Positions 1-12,739 are shown, counted from the stretch's first letter. The stretch: 64,000 bases of DNA from Buddleja alternifolia (GCA_019426215.1 CM033401.1:17179134-17243133), one strand, 5' to 3'. A program made the numbers and translations. The notes: a model not told the origin generated them from the letters alone.

Positions 1-2
1 CA

Positions 3-2849
3 ACAATAGATAACAACCCAACATGCTTTATGGCTAAAAATGAATCTAAAACGGGTTGGTTATGGCATAGAAAAATGAATCACCTCAACTTTAAGACAAT
101 CTCTCGGCTTATAATGCTAGATCTTGTAGAGGGATTACCAAACGGACCATTTAATAAGGATAGCATTTGTGACACTTGTCAAATGGGAAAACAAGTTAAA
201 TCATCTTTCAAGAGAAAGCCTCATATATCTACCTCTAGGATACTTGAACAACTTCACATGGATCTATTTTGACCTGTTCAAACAATCAGTGTGAGCGGTA
301 AAAAGTATACTTTGGTGATAGTAGATGATTTCTCTCGATTTACTTGGGTGGAATTTCTTTCATCCGAAGATGAGACATGTGACAAGTTAACAACGCTTAT
401 TCGACAACTTCATACATTGAAAAATCTTAAGGTTGCAAAAATAAGAAGCGATCACGGTATAGAGTTTACTAACAAGGTTGTTGAGAAGCTTTGTGCAGAG
501 AATGGAATACATTATGAGTATTTAGCTCCCAGAACTCCCTAACAGAATAGTGTTGCTGAGCGCCAGAACAGAATGCTCACGGAAGCCGCTAAGACGATGT
601 TAGCAGAGTCCAAGCTTGCTCCTAGGTTTTGGGCCAAAGCAATCAACACTGCATGTTACACTGAAAATCGTTGCATGATCAACAAACAGCATGGGAAAAC
701 TCCATATGAACTGTGGAAGGGACGTAAGCCAAATATTTCATACGTTCACGTCTTTGTTTCTAAATACTTTATTCATAATAATGGATTCCAAAACCTGAAG
801 ACATTTGATCTTAAAGCGGATGAGGGAATCTTTCTAGGCTACGCCAAAAATGGAAAGAATTTTCGCATCCTATATAAGATCAAATCAAAGGTTGAGGAAT
901 CTATTCATGTTGTTTTTGATGATGCAAGCCAAGAACCGAGTAAGGTTAATATGAATGATGTAGGAGTTGAAGATTTGTGTCATCAAGCGTCTAAAGTTAA
1001 TATAGATGATGAAAGTGACGACGATGATGAGATCTTAGTGCCACCTCTTAAGTATACTCGAGATATTATGGACAATCATGTTAGATTTGCTGATGAACAT
1101 GAAGAGAATGATCATCAAGATCAAGGTAGAATCTGTGAACTTGGAGCACCTACTCAAGATGATAGTCAAGCGCCTGAGCAAGTGAACCAAGTGCCTATTT
1201 AACCTCTTAACCCATTCCAACCAGATAGACTATGGCTGCGTGATCATCCACCAGAGCAGATTATTGGAGATGTTGGAGCGTCTGTTAGGACTAGGGTCGC
1301 TACATTCAATGAGGCCATGTTCGCAAGCTTCCTATCTAAAATGGAATCTAAGAAAGTGGATGAAGCATTAAGTGATCCTAGTTGGATTGAATCCATGCAA
1401 AAAGAGCTTAATCAGTTTGAACTTAGTAAGGTTTGGACGCTAGTACCAAGGCCGACTCACGAAGGAGTTATTGGGACTAGATGGGTTTATAGAAACAAGA
1501 TGGATGAGAATGGCATTGTGATAAGGAACAAATCCAGACTTGTCGCTCAAGGATATTGCCAAGAAGAGGGTATTGATTTTGACGAGACATGTGCTCCTGT
1601 CGCTCGTCTTGAAGCAATCCGCATGTTTCTAGCGTATACAACGTTCAACAAGTTTACGGCATATTAGATGGGCGTGAAGAGTGCTTTCTTAAATGGTAAA
1701 CTCCAAGAGGAAGTTTATGTTGAGCAACCACCAGGATTCATCAATAGCCATGGTAAGGGTATGGTCTACAAGCTAGATAAAGCACTTTATGGGCTTAAGC
1801 AAGCACCCTAAGCATGGTATGACACTCTCTCTATTTTCCATATTGGTAAAGGTTTTTCAAAAGGCAGCGTTGATACAACTTTATTTAAATTTACCAATGA
1901 CGGAGATATTCTCTTAGTCCAAATTTATGTTGATGATATTATATTTAGTTCTACTAACAAGCGCCTGTGTGAGAAATTTTTGAAAATGATGCAAGAACAA
2001 TTTGAAATGAGCATAATGGGTGAGTTAACCTTCTTCTTAGAATTACAAGTTAAACAACTCCCTAATAGCATATTTATTAACCAAGCTAAATATACACGAG
2101 ATATAATTAAGAAATTTGGTATGGAAAATGCATCATCTTCAAGAATTTCAATGAGCCAAACGCTTAAGTTAGATAAAGATGAAAGTGGGAAGAAGGTTGA
2201 TATCACTAATTATAGAGGTATCATTGGATCACTTCTTTATCTTACTGCTAGTAGACCTGATATTATGTTTTCAATATGCATGTGTGCATGATTTCAAGTT
2301 GATCCTAAAGAGTCACACTTAACTACTGCCAAGAGAATCCTTAAGTACTTAAAAGGCACACAAAATGTCGGCTTATGGTATCCAAGGGACTCTCCTTTTG
2401 AACTAATTGGTTACTCAGATGCAGATTTTGCAGGTTGCAAAATAGATCGTAAGAGCACCGGTGGTACATGTCAAATTCTAGGTGATAGGTCAGTTTCATG
2501 GCATAATAAGAAACTACAATCCATAGCTACCTCTACAGCTGAAGCCGAGTATGTAGCTGCAGGAAGTTGTTGTGCACAAGTGTTATGGACGAGGCAATAA
2601 CTTAGAGATTATGGTATAATCCTAGGTCCAACCCCTATCCATTGTGATAACCAATGCGCCCTAGCCATGACTCAAAACCCTGTTTTTCATTCCAGAACCA
2701 AACATATTGACATTAGATGTCATTTTCCTCATGACCATGTTCAAAAGAAAGATATCTTCATGCACTTTATTGGAACTGACAAACAATTGGCAGATATCTT
2801 CACCAAAGCTCTCAATGAACAACGCTTTCTCACTTTAAGAAGTGAACTA
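3..2849 (+). pseudogene. Copia pol remnant of element A (integrase, RT, RNase H)
   Basis: Encodes the C-terminal two thirds of a copia polyprotein. Visible are the GAG_pre-integrase zinc finger (HRKMNHLNF then CDTCQMGKQ), the integrase core with Asp in HMDLF, Asp in RSDHG and Glu at 558-560 (VAERQN), the RT with TRWVYRNK and an intact YVDD at 1926-1937, and RNase H with SDADFAG and AEAEYVA. The whole 2.8 kb is in one frame with no frameshift, but in-frame stops lie at 270, 540, 1200, 1665, 1809, 2289 and 2598. Against element C, five of the seven are explained by C-to-T or G-to-A transitions (such as CAA to TAA). A functional product is excluded by the stops. Confidence 0.92.
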
Positions 2850-2947
2850 GAAAAATTACTCATTTTTTACTCAAGCTATCTGGAAAATTACTCTCTCTCT
2901 CTCTGTCTCAAAGAAAATCTCAGTTCATCTCTTTCAAAAACATTCAA

Positions 2948-5900
2948 ATGGCACCCAAGACACTATCAAGGTTACTGAAGGCCTTGTGGTGGACTGGAAA
3001 TTTCTTTACGAATAGAATGAGATAAACATGACCGACATGATGGACTCTGTAGCTAAGGCTGGGCTACAGACATTCTTGAAAAAGTATTCATATTTGTTTG
3101 CTCCTGAAGTGGATACTTTCTAGAGATCTGCCAAGCTCTCAGAGGACAAGACGTAGATATCTTGCCTCTTCTCTTTGTCTAAGAAGGAGTCTCCGAAAGA
3201 ATTCATCCTTTTTGCTGCTTCCATTGCCGAGAACTTCAATCTGCCTAACCAGGGTCAGGCATTGGAATCCATATCTATCGAACAAATTCAAGAAGTGTGG
3301 TCAACAATGAGTGCTTATGATGGTGTACCATACAAGCCACACTTCGAGAAAAAAGAAATAGTGCCAAAGTACAGATTGATGGCTGACTTTTGCAGCAAGA
3401 TTATCGAATGCAGGTTGGGTACCTTCGATAAGGTCAACCCGATGCAGTTTTAGATGATGACAACTATACTCCTCGACATCAAGATAAACTGGAGCGAGTA
3501 TGTGTTTGGAAGGTTTAGGGACTGTTTGAGCACCACAAACAAGCCCTATGGAATTATTTGTAGTGATCTTCTGTATAGAGTCCAGTGTGTTCACTCATCG
3601 AGGTTTCCTTTGGCCAAGGCCAAGCTGCTGGGGAAGAGAATTCTAAAGAATCTCCTCAACCCTCCCAAGGTTAGTGGAGCTGCTAGACCTTTGTCTGAGA
3701 GCCAAGTGGTGCGCGAAGCATCAGATGAAGAAGGGGATCGTCCAGCTCCTGAAGAGGCCGTGAAGCGTCCAGCTGTACAAAAGAAGAGGGCTCCTCGTAA
3801 GCCCAAGGTTTCTGCTGTTCCATCTCCTCCCAAGGACGGTGAGGAAACTGATGAGGATGCGGAGGACAAGATTCCTTTATTCAAGTGGAGGAAGTTGGAA
3901 GGAATCATAAAGAAAATAGATTTTGCGGAACCAACTGTTGCTCATCCGGCCCAAACGCTTAAGCTTGTTGAAGGAGTCAACGTGAAAAAGATTTTCAAGC
4001 GTTCTAGGATAGGCAAGCGTCAACCTGCCCCTGCTCCTGAAGAGCCTGAGACTGTTGAGCCAAGCGCTCAAGAAACTGTTGTTTTTGAGATAAGCTCTCT
4101 GGGTAAGTTCATTTCTTCCCACAACATTTCTATTCCTACATCTGTAGAAGATCCTACTCTTATAGAGGATAGTTCTTGTGCTACAACTATTATTCCAGCT
4201 GCTGCTGAAGCATCAATCAGTGTCCATCTGGACGTTGATTTAGAAGAAATGGTGGCCATCACCAAAGATATTGCATCAAGAGTTGCATTGGATGCCGAGG
4301 AACCTACATCGGAAGCGGTCCAACCACTACTTTCTTCAGAGGTCAGAACTGAGGCACGCTCAGAAGGTCAGAGCGTTGCTGAGGAAGTTACAAGACCTAC
4401 GTATTTCTTTAAGCTAGATCCACTCAAGATGATTGATCACTCAATCAATTATATGCCACCAGCGCTTGAAGAAGACCTTATTCCCGCAGGCTACAAGGAA
4501 GAACGATATATTATTGCGGAGAATGAAGTGGCCATGCTTATACAGAGTGATCGTTCTATCTGTTAGATGATATTCAACACAGATTTGACAGACATTGAGC
4601 AAGAATATTATATGGCCATTGCCAATGATGAACCAGTGAAGTAGATTCCGGCATCAGTTTTAATTCAAGAGAGGAATCCGGGTGCGAGGACTCCAAGCAC
4701 TGATAAATACTTAGGATATTTCCTGGATATGGGACATATCCGACCTTCAGACTTAGCTCCTAGAAATTACAAGATAAGAGTCTATAAGCGTCTTCCCGTG
4801 GAGTTTCTCAATCCTGAAGAGAAACTCTTGAACAGAGAAGAATACTCACATTTTCCAGACGTGGTGAAGAGCACTACAAATCTGAATTCAGCTAATCCAC
4901 TTCGTTTATGGAAAAATAAGAGCCTTTACATTGGTGAACGTCCAACGTCTCTGACTAATTTGGCTCAACAGGAAGCTGATGAATACTTTAAGAGCATATG
5001 GAATGCCAGCTACCACTCAGACAAGCACCGTTTTGAATTTATCAGAGACATTCACCATGAAGAAATTCGGGCCATACTGAATGCAGGTACAGACTACTAC
5101 ATGAATGAAGGGAACTGGGTTGAAGCGTACAAGGGGAACAGATACACTTTTTAAGATTTGGTCAGTGCTCCACATTTACTTGGCATAGGCATGCATGAAA
5201 AGAAGCGTCAGTTTCCTAAGTATTGCCTGAAGAAGCGTCAGCAGCGAGTAGGGCCACTTGAGAAATTACCAAGCATCAGACAACCAGTAGAGAGTTTTCT
5301 GCGCCAAGCGTTACAACGACTTGCAGACACTCCACTTCAATTTTGCGGCCAAGCGTCCACAAGCGGCTCAAAACCAATTTCTGATCTGAGCATCATCCCG
5401 AGCCACTATGAAGAGTGTTTGCGGCTGATGATGAAGATCATGGCTCCCATTCCTCATTTTGACAAGATCTTCACGGAGAACTTGGACAAGCCCAACGGCT
5501 CCAGGATTCGCAACTTCCATGGTTATCCACTCCTACCAACTATCAGAGAGGAAGTAAGCGAACACTATGCATATGTCCTTTCCCTGCTGGAACGGAATCA
5601 AGGCAACGCTCAAGCTGTTTATCCTTATTTGGAAGAGTACTACAAAATGTATGTGCCTGAAGCTCACAAATCTCAATGTCTTCCAAAAGATAGGATCATT
5701 GGATTTTCCTTGCACTACTGACCAGATATGTTATTTCTGATCCCCAGACCGCAGTCAAGGATTTTCCCAAGGCATGTGTTAGATATCATGGGTCCAATGT
5801 ATGTCAGGGCCATGGATAGTCCAATCTGCACATTTATTCACGGATCTTGCCTTACACGTAGAAGAATATATGAATTACTTGCTGGTGCATCAGACTTCTA

Positions 5901-7004
5901 TGCTAGCATTCCTTTAGCCAGGATGAACTTCCAGTTTACTGACTTTCGTTAAGAGTCATCAGCATCTGCGGAAGTACCTGTGCAGCTTATTGAAGCATCT
6001 GAACCAAAATCTGCACCAGAAGTGGTAAGTATTCCAACTTCTACTAAGGAACCAGTTCAAGCGTCTCCACCAGAGGTTAATCCGGATGCTTCTGAACCAG
6101 ATGTTTCCGAGTTACTGATTAAAGCGCGAGGCACAGTGTTTGATCCAGTACATCAAATCTCCCTTGACTCACTCAAGTACACATCAAAGTTTAAGCGACC
6201 GGCTACTCAAGCGGTTACTTCAGATATGAGTCAAACTTTTGGGCCACTATTGAAATCGGTATTGGAGGAAGTGAGTGATCATGCCACTCAGAATGCTAAA
6301 GCCCTCCATTAGATCAAAACCGATTTGGCCAAAATTGAGTCTTAGAATATGAGCGCCAAAATTGCTCATATGTGCGGTGCAGCTCAAACGGTAGTTGTTG
6401 ATTATCTTAAGGAACTTCAAGAGATGAATGATGCTACAAGGGCAAATCAACTGGCCATGAAAGACCATTTCGACAAACGCATAGACAGTTTAGAGGCCTC
6501 AATGGATCAAATTGCTACTCAAGTCAGCCTAATAACAGAACACTTTTGAAGGCTGATAATGGCAATAAGGAAGAAGAAAGGAGAACAAAGAAAACAGGGG
6601 TGAAGAGGAAAGCGTCTAGTTCAAGAGTTGCAAGTCCTCCGACCAAGTGTTAAGTAACCCTTCCTACTCTTATCAGTTTACCAGTGCCTTCTCGAGCGTT
6701 ACTAGAACAATTTGATGTTCCATTTGAATGAGCGCCTATTCCAGAGCGTTCTGATCCCAAGTTTATAGCTAAGGAACAGAGAATGTCAGAGTTCAATAGA
6801 ACATTCAGAATTTGTCTAAGGCGTATTGGTGTTGACCCAGCTAAATGGGATAAGCAGTTTGTTGCTTATAGAGAGAGACAAAAGAAAGAGAACAAGCCCA
6901 TAATTGACAATGATCATGCTGCCATGATTAGACTTGAAGAGAGTATATCTGAAGCAATCAGGGCTGAAGTATATAGAAGAGTCAACACTCAAACAGAAGA
7001 TTAA
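2948..7004 (+). pseudogene. Long third ORF (env-like position) of element A, decayed
   Basis: Begins with ATG at 2948 (MAPK, like MAPRK at 60461 in element C). After an early one-base shift it runs in one frame from 2968 to 6549, with stops near 3451, 4564, 5152, 5719, 5950, 6310 and 6547, and finishes in another frame at 7004. Conserved blocks shared with element C are a segment around LECR-GSFDK-like residues, an INW motif, LLNPP followed by GAA, a charged Ser/Pro/Glu-rich middle, PLRLWK, and a C-terminal block with PYLEEYYK-like residues. Residues near 6350-6549 look like a coiled coil. The N-terminal block resembles the 'putative plant transposon protein' family. About 1,350 codons is large for a Sirevirus env-like gene; I see no signal peptide or clear membrane segment. 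Function unknown. Confidence 0.75.
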
Positions 7005-7229
7005 GAACTCTTACTTACTTTGCATTATCTATATTCTTGTCTCTTTATTGTATTTTATTTAGTTGTAAAATGCCTGTAAGATATATTAATGAAGTGCATT
7101 TTTCAGCTAAAACATCTCTTTGAGGCTTAACTGACCTTAACTAACTTTATCTAACCTTTATTCAAAGCTAACTTTTACATTTTGGCTATCTAACTCTTGA
7201 ACTATAAAAGAGTGAGTATTACCATCATC

Positions 7230-7243
7230 AAAAAGGGGGAAAT
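7230..7243 (+). other. Polypurine tract of element A
   Basis: AAAAAGGGGGAAAT directly precedes the TGTTAGGAAATTTC start of the 3' LTR. It is the plus-strand priming site in LTR retrotransposons. Confidence 0.88.
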
Positions 7244-7869
7244 TGTTAGGAAATTTCTTGTTAGAATTTTGATGATGACAATTAGGATTTTTGTTACACC
7301 CCAAAATATGAAAGTTTGATTTTATTAGAAATCATGTATAGGCTTTGAATGTTAGATTTGTATAGGCTTTATTTGTTTTTATTCTAGACTGTTAGGCTAA
7401 GTAGTTTTTAGACTGAGCGTTTGATAATTTCTGAGTGAGTTTATAGTAGTTAAGTTTGATGATTCAAGTGTCTGAAGTCTAAATGAAGATGAAGATTCCA
7501 AGTGTCCAAACATCCAACATTGATTGAAGACAGAAATCATTCAGTAGTAATTGAGCATCTATCAATGAACAAATGTAACCTGAATTTATTTCTAAGTCCA
7601 GAAGGAATTTTAATGAAAACATTCTCATATCATTAATTGCCAACGGGCATTTATTTCAAATGCATTAAATGTTGATAAGAGCATTAAATGTGACAAGCAC
7701 TCCAGGACGTACGGAGAAGCCACCCCATTAAACTGTCAACTATTCAAAGATTACAGCACCAACTTTTGTGCAGCAGATTTTCAGAAAAAAGGACAAAAGT
7801 TGTTCACTCGCGGAAATGAGAGACACGCCGCCTGTGCATGTGTCAAACGAACACTTTTTTCAAGAATGT

Positions 7870-7878
7870 CTATAAATA
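7870..7878 (+). promoter_or_regulatory. LTR TATA box, element A
   Basis: TATAAATAG inside the U3 part of the LTR, in the same context as in the LTRs at 49802 and 52641. Likely the core promoter of the retrotransposon. Confidence 0.65.
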
Positions 7879-8018
7879 GACTTCAGTAACAAGCCAAAAT
7901 TAGAGATCTAACACGGTACAAGCTTGCAAGCCAAAACTCTGTTGAATTGAAGTCTCAATCCTTAAACTCTCAGAAAAGCCAGAATATTTAAACAAACATT
8001 CTCTTTGCTTTTCTTCAA

Positions 8019-8403
8019 GGGATAATTGCAAAAAATCCCCTTGTGTTAATGCGAAATTGAAAAAAAGCACCTATGTTAATGAAATAAGCTAAAAACTACC
8101 ATGTGTTATTCAAAAGTTTGCAAAAAGTCACTTTTTGTTAAAAAGATAGAAAGAAATATGTGTTTTTTGAGTGAAATAACACTATTTTACCTTTTATTTT
8201 GTTTGGAGAGTGTATAAATGACAAAGAAGCATGTTATTAAAGGTGAAAAACATGAAAAACACGCTTGTTTTTTTTTCAAAAAGTGACTTTTTGCAGACTT
8301 TTGAATAACACATGGTGGTGTTTAACCTATTTCGTTAACATAGGTGTTTTTTTGCAATTTCACATTAACACATGGGTTTTTTTTTTTTTTTTGCATTTAT
8401 CCC
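8019..8403. mobile_element. Palindromic Mutator-like MITE (foldback) in LTR A
   Basis: Both halves are nearly perfect inverted repeats: GGGATAATTGCAAAAAA at the left, and the same outward sequence (GGGATAAATGCAAAAAA) on the other strand at the right. It is flanked by a perfect 9-bp duplication TTTCTTCAA at 8010-8018 and 8404-8412. Nine-base duplications are typical of Mutator-like elements. No coding capacity. The sister LTRs lack it, so it inserted after the retrotransposon. Confidence 0.9.
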
Positions 8404-9186
8404 TTTCTTCAATTCCTGAAACAGTCAACCAATATCTCAAACATTCTTTTCAAAGAAATCTACACTAGTATTGAGATATTTTCAAGTTGTTTGAACTTCC
8501 CAAAAATCAAACAAACCGTGAAACAAAATCCCGTCCAAGCCTCGGGATCTGTGTGAAGCCGAAGTTGGACACTTGTATTATTTATGGGTGAAAGAAGCAA
8601 GAGGATAGAAGTGTCTTGGAGCAGAAATCTGTGTGACCAAGGAGCTCAAGTCATCAATAACCATCTCTCCCTAATTTGTAGAAGATTCTATGTGATTCTT
8701 TGAGAATCATTTTAGTGGATTGTCTCCTAGTGTTCGAGGAGAAGAAGGACGTAGTTGGGATTACACCACCCAACGAACCTTTCAATTCTTTGTGTTCTTT
8801 ACTTTACCGTTATTCCTTTCTTGTCATATCATTGCATAAATCGATTAAGTTAACACATTGATAAAATCACTTAAAGCTAAGCAACTAAAGAAAACTTTGT
8901 GACGCTAAAACTTTGCAAAAGGAAGACTTAAAATTATTCCGCTGTGCTAACCCTGATTAAAGAACTGAACGCTTAAATCTACTTGGTTATAGTATTCAAA
9001 TCTTGAGTCTAAGTTAATATTTTCAAAACAGTCTTCAAGTAGACGCTTAGCCAAGAGCCTACATTTCAAGCGTCCAACCAAACATTAATATGAAACTTTT
9101 TGAAGTCGAAAAAGACTTCAAGGTCTATTCCCCCCCCCCCCCCTCTCCCCCTTCTAGACTCTTTCGTATGCCACTTGGGACCAACA

Positions 9187-10317
9187 CTTAGATTATTTTG
9201 CCTATTGTGTATGTTATCCCCATAACCGCTAATTAATAGTTAATAACAATGGCCACTGGCCAAATTATATTTAAATGTTTGTCGCCTTTACTTTGTTATT
9301 ATGATGTCAACAGCATCAAATACTTAAATCCGCTGGGAGCTAACAAGCTCCCACTTAAGGCCTTGCAAACATCACCCACGACCCCACTCGAGGTCAATAT
9401 GTGTGGCACCGTTCAAATCCCCTGAGTCATATAGGACTCACCTGAGGATGGGCCATCACATACTCCCTCCGTAATACCGAGAGAGGTTCAGGACCTACAA
9501 AAGGTCTCCCCACTCCCATTAAGGTTATGGATTGAGATTTTACCTCATAATCCCTTCATAATATCGAGAGAGGTTGAGGACTTACAAAAGGTCTTCCCAC
9601 TCCCATTAAGGTTATGGATTGAACTTGTACCCCATAATCCCTCCAATAATATTGAGAGAGGTTGAGGACCTACAAAAGGTCTCCCCACTCCCCTTAAGGT
9701 TATGGATTGAGATTGTGAATAAACAAGAGACGATCATGCCCCATTAAAAGAGTGACTATTGGTATCACGAACCGTGTCACCCATACAAATAAGTAAATAT
9801 AATACAAAAATCCCGCACTGCTCCAAGTGTTATTATCAAACACCAAGGAGATAGCTAAATAGAGGTGACTAAATAAAGAATCAACTTCACTTCATGCTCC
9901 CAATGGCAGACTTATAGTCACCTATTGAAGAGCTGACTAATCCATAGCCAGTTACTAAGTAGCTACATGAATAACTATCCAACCCCCAATCCTCGACATG
10001 CGGGTAGACAATGACCAAGTGTCAAAAATAACAAAAATTTTCTAACTCCCTTACAAAATGATCACTTACTCCTAAATTTGACTAAGCATAATTAAGAAGT
10101 AGGGGGGCATATGGGGAGAGATCATGCGAAGTAGCTAATATAGTTAAGTAGCTAATTGATAAATCATGCAAAAATCACTAGCAAAGAAAATAAGGCAAAT
10201 AGTCTTAAAAAAAGAAAGAAAAAGAAAAAGAAAAATGATGGAGAGTGAATCTCGAAAGGTACAAATAAATAAGTCATAGAGGCTGAGTAACTAAGTCAAG
10301 ACAACTCATAAATCTAA
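9187..10317. other. Intergenic repeat-rich stretch
   Basis: No gene is recognisable. It holds the minisatellite listed separately, a short inverted repeat around GGGAGCTAACAAGCTCCC near 9336, and low-complexity A/G-rich sequence near 10205-10235. Confidence 0.5.
9472..9722. repeat. Tandem repeat, ~87-bp unit, about 3 copies
   Basis: Units begin at 9472, 9559 and 9647 (TAATA-CGAGAGAGGTT-like) and share GGTCT(C/T)CCCACTCCC and AAGGTTATGGATTGA. Periods are 87 and 88 bp. Confidence 0.9.
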
Positions 10318-12519
10318 CTAGCCCTCCTGAGGAGGGTCGCCACCACGTCCAAGGGCGGGAGGCACATCATCCTCGTCACTGTCATCAGCCACTCCCTCAT
10401 ACAGCCATATGAAGTCATCTTGGGGACAGCGACAGCTCTTGCGAAAAGCCCGACGGCACTGCCTAACCGTCTTCCCCATAAAGCCAAGGGCGATGTCATA
10501 TTCCTTTTTGTTGCACTCGTTGATGAACTGAGTAATCTCCCTGAAATGATTCACAGCTGACTCCTCGGTGTCAGCCAACACTTGTTTACCAGCTGATGAC
10601 CCCAGAAAGCTTTGGACAGTGGAGGCTTCCTCATCAAATCCCTTCACAGCTTCATTGTACTTTGCCTCCCACTCCGCAGCTGCCTCCTCAACCTTAGGAG
10701 GTTTTTAAAAAAGCTTCACGTTCTTCTGTGAACAGCTCTTCAATTTCTCTGCGAAATGGTCATACCTCTGATGGAGGTGATGAGATAGCTGGATCAGCTG
10801 AAAAGGCAAAGTCAAGTATGATTTAGAGGGTCTATGATCAATAGAAGGGAACTACAAAGCAACAATTCAACAATAGAACTAGGCTTACCCGACCTTTGTC
10901 CGTAGAAATCTCCTCGTCGATCTGATCCGCTGGCAACATGTGCAAGCGTCGGGAGTCAAAATCAGTCACTGCGGGCCTCGATATCGCCCACGGGGTGGCG
11001 ACATCACTAGTATCCCAGAAGGAATGAGTGTTGAGGTCGTGGTTCACCCCAAAATTGAATAGACCCTTGCCACGACCTGTGGTGCCCGAGCTCCAGGGGG
11101 AAGCATCACGAATTCTCTTCGGGAGTGGAGGAGCCTGTATGTAGGTAAGCCCGAGGGAGCGGCCTTAAGCCTCCACTGCGCCCTCCCCTATCGATGCCTT
11201 CTCTTTAAGATCGTTGGAGGAGGCCCCAGCAGCGAGGTCACGAAGGCCCCTGGCAGACATCCCCGACATCATAACATCGAAATCCAAGGGATCCGTCTCC
11301 ACAACGAGCGGGAATAAAGCTAGCACCCCTTTGTTGGATTTTTTGCCCTTTAAATGGGGGCGAGCGGGCTCAGTGCAAAGGGCTGGTCACCCTCCCTCGG
11401 GAGTGGGCTCAGCTGCTGAAGCCTTAGAACTCCCCCTAGCTCTTGAAACGAAGTATCCCAACAAATAAAATACGGGCGTTAGAATATATTCATCACTCTA
11501 TAGAGATATAACAGTCATAAGAGACGGTACCAAGTAAAATAAAAGTACCTCTGCGGTATATCGTCCTAATATCAAAGCGGGTCACAAACAGCACCCCCCC
11601 CCCCCCCAAGAAAATCCAACCGCAGTTGATGGTGGGTGTCAGTGAGCTTGGGAGAGGTACCATTGCTTGGGCGTGAGAATAGGCAGGCTCTGGATGGGAA
11701 AATAAAAGAACTTGTTTTCCAGTTACCATTGGAACTGACTTTCTCCGATAAAGACCTATATGAAGAAGTCGGGTAGAAGTGCACGAATGGCCCTTCTTGG
11801 CTCATCCAGACATCGAAAAGGGCCTGAAAGGCCTCAAGGCTTACAGTCAACTTGTACTCTTGCAAACGCCGAACAAAGCCCTCGAATTGGGCGAAGCTGT
11901 TGGGTGACAGCTAACTAGTACACACTTGGTAGTGTGTCAAGATCAGCCCTAGTAAGGGGTCGCATGATAAGCTGAAGCCCATGCGAAAGAACTCCAAGTA
12001 GACGATAGCATAACCCCTTAGGGGATTCTGGATTTGGTCATCCGGTTTAGGCTTCTCCACTTGGATATCTGATGGGAAATCCTCAAAGAGCATTTGTAGC
12101 TCACTGTCTATAATGGTGGAAGAACAAGTGGCCAGATCCATCTTGCGGTCCCGTGACGGCCTCCCACCTTAGGCATCTTCCTTCCACTCCCTAAACTCTC
12201 TGTAGTCACTCGCTAGTGACACCAAGTTTTCGCTCCCTGAGCTGCTATTGCTAGACGACGATGACGAACGCACAACACTTGAAAATAAAGGATCATAAGT
12301 CATGCGACGAAAGAACAATAGCAAAGGGTGAACAAATTCAAGGAAAAAGGCCAAGTACGCCTCACGGAGAACCGCGAGGCATGGAGGCCTCACGGTCACC
12401 GCAAGGTGCTTCGTGGCTTTCCCCGGCTCACTAAGGCTCTTTTTACTCCGGGCGAATCCAGGAATTACCCCTGGTCCAAGGGTTGCTCTTAATCTACCAT
12501 TCACATGCACAAAACCCAA
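10318..12519 (-). pseudogene. Gypsy-type 'Transposase_28-like' protein remnant, antisense
   Basis: Open segments on the minus strand at 12519-12169, 12141-11911, 11865-11572, 11047-10838 and 10647-10318 read as one broken protein. The first part has a Ser-rich run. The middle (FFRMGFSLSCDPLLGLILTH, then LSPNSF and LEAFQALFDVW across a stop) resembles the plant family called putative gypsy-type transposon (Transposase_28), as I recall its pattern; the end is acidic (DSDEDDVPP). A 14-base C run near 11594 lies where a frame breaks. No reverse transcriptase or integrase is visible, so this may be a non-autonomous gypsy derivative. It could also be a degenerate multi-exon gene; confidence in the family is moderate. 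Confidence 0.5.
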
Positions 12520-12739
12520 CTATAGGACCGAGAATGAAGGGAGGAGGAAGAAGCATACCTTTTCCAAGGTTGTCTTTGGCCATTACTAAGCAAGTGTGAA
12601 CCTCCTAGAGAGTGTTTTTCACAAGATGAGAGATTACCAAAGGTGAAATTATGAAAGTGAGGTGAAAGTGAAAGGCTCTTACCTACTCCCCACAATAAAG
12701 GTAGGTGGAGAAGCCTTGAAGGCTTCTGCCCCAATGCAA

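Larger units (their letters stand above)
1..9186 (+). mobile_element. Ty1/copia Sirevirus-like element A, 3' portion
   Basis: An LTR retrotransposon whose 5' LTR, gag and protease lie before the window. In order it shows integrase, reverse transcriptase and RNase H (copia order), a long third ORF where Sireviruses carry an env-like gene, a polypurine tract and a 3' LTR ending ACCAACA. It aligns along its whole length with element C (49197-64000); position 1 matches about position 55978. That both copies carry the third ORF shows it belongs to the family. Decayed: seven stops in pol and more in the third ORF. Confidence 0.9.
7244..9186 (+). repeat. 3' LTR of element A
   Basis: Starts TGTTAGGAAATTTC right after the polypurine tract and ends CCACTTGGGACCAACA, the same ends as the LTR fragment at 23509-24323 and nearly those of the solo LTR at 51996-53470. 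A TATA box (TATAAATAG) lies at 7870-7878. The 1,943 bp include a 385-bp MITE and its 9-bp duplication, so the original LTR was about 1,549 bp. A C-tract precedes CTTCTAGAC near the end, as in the sister LTRs. The 5-bp target duplication would be CTTAG (9187-9191), not testable because the 5' end is off-window. Confidence 0.9.
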
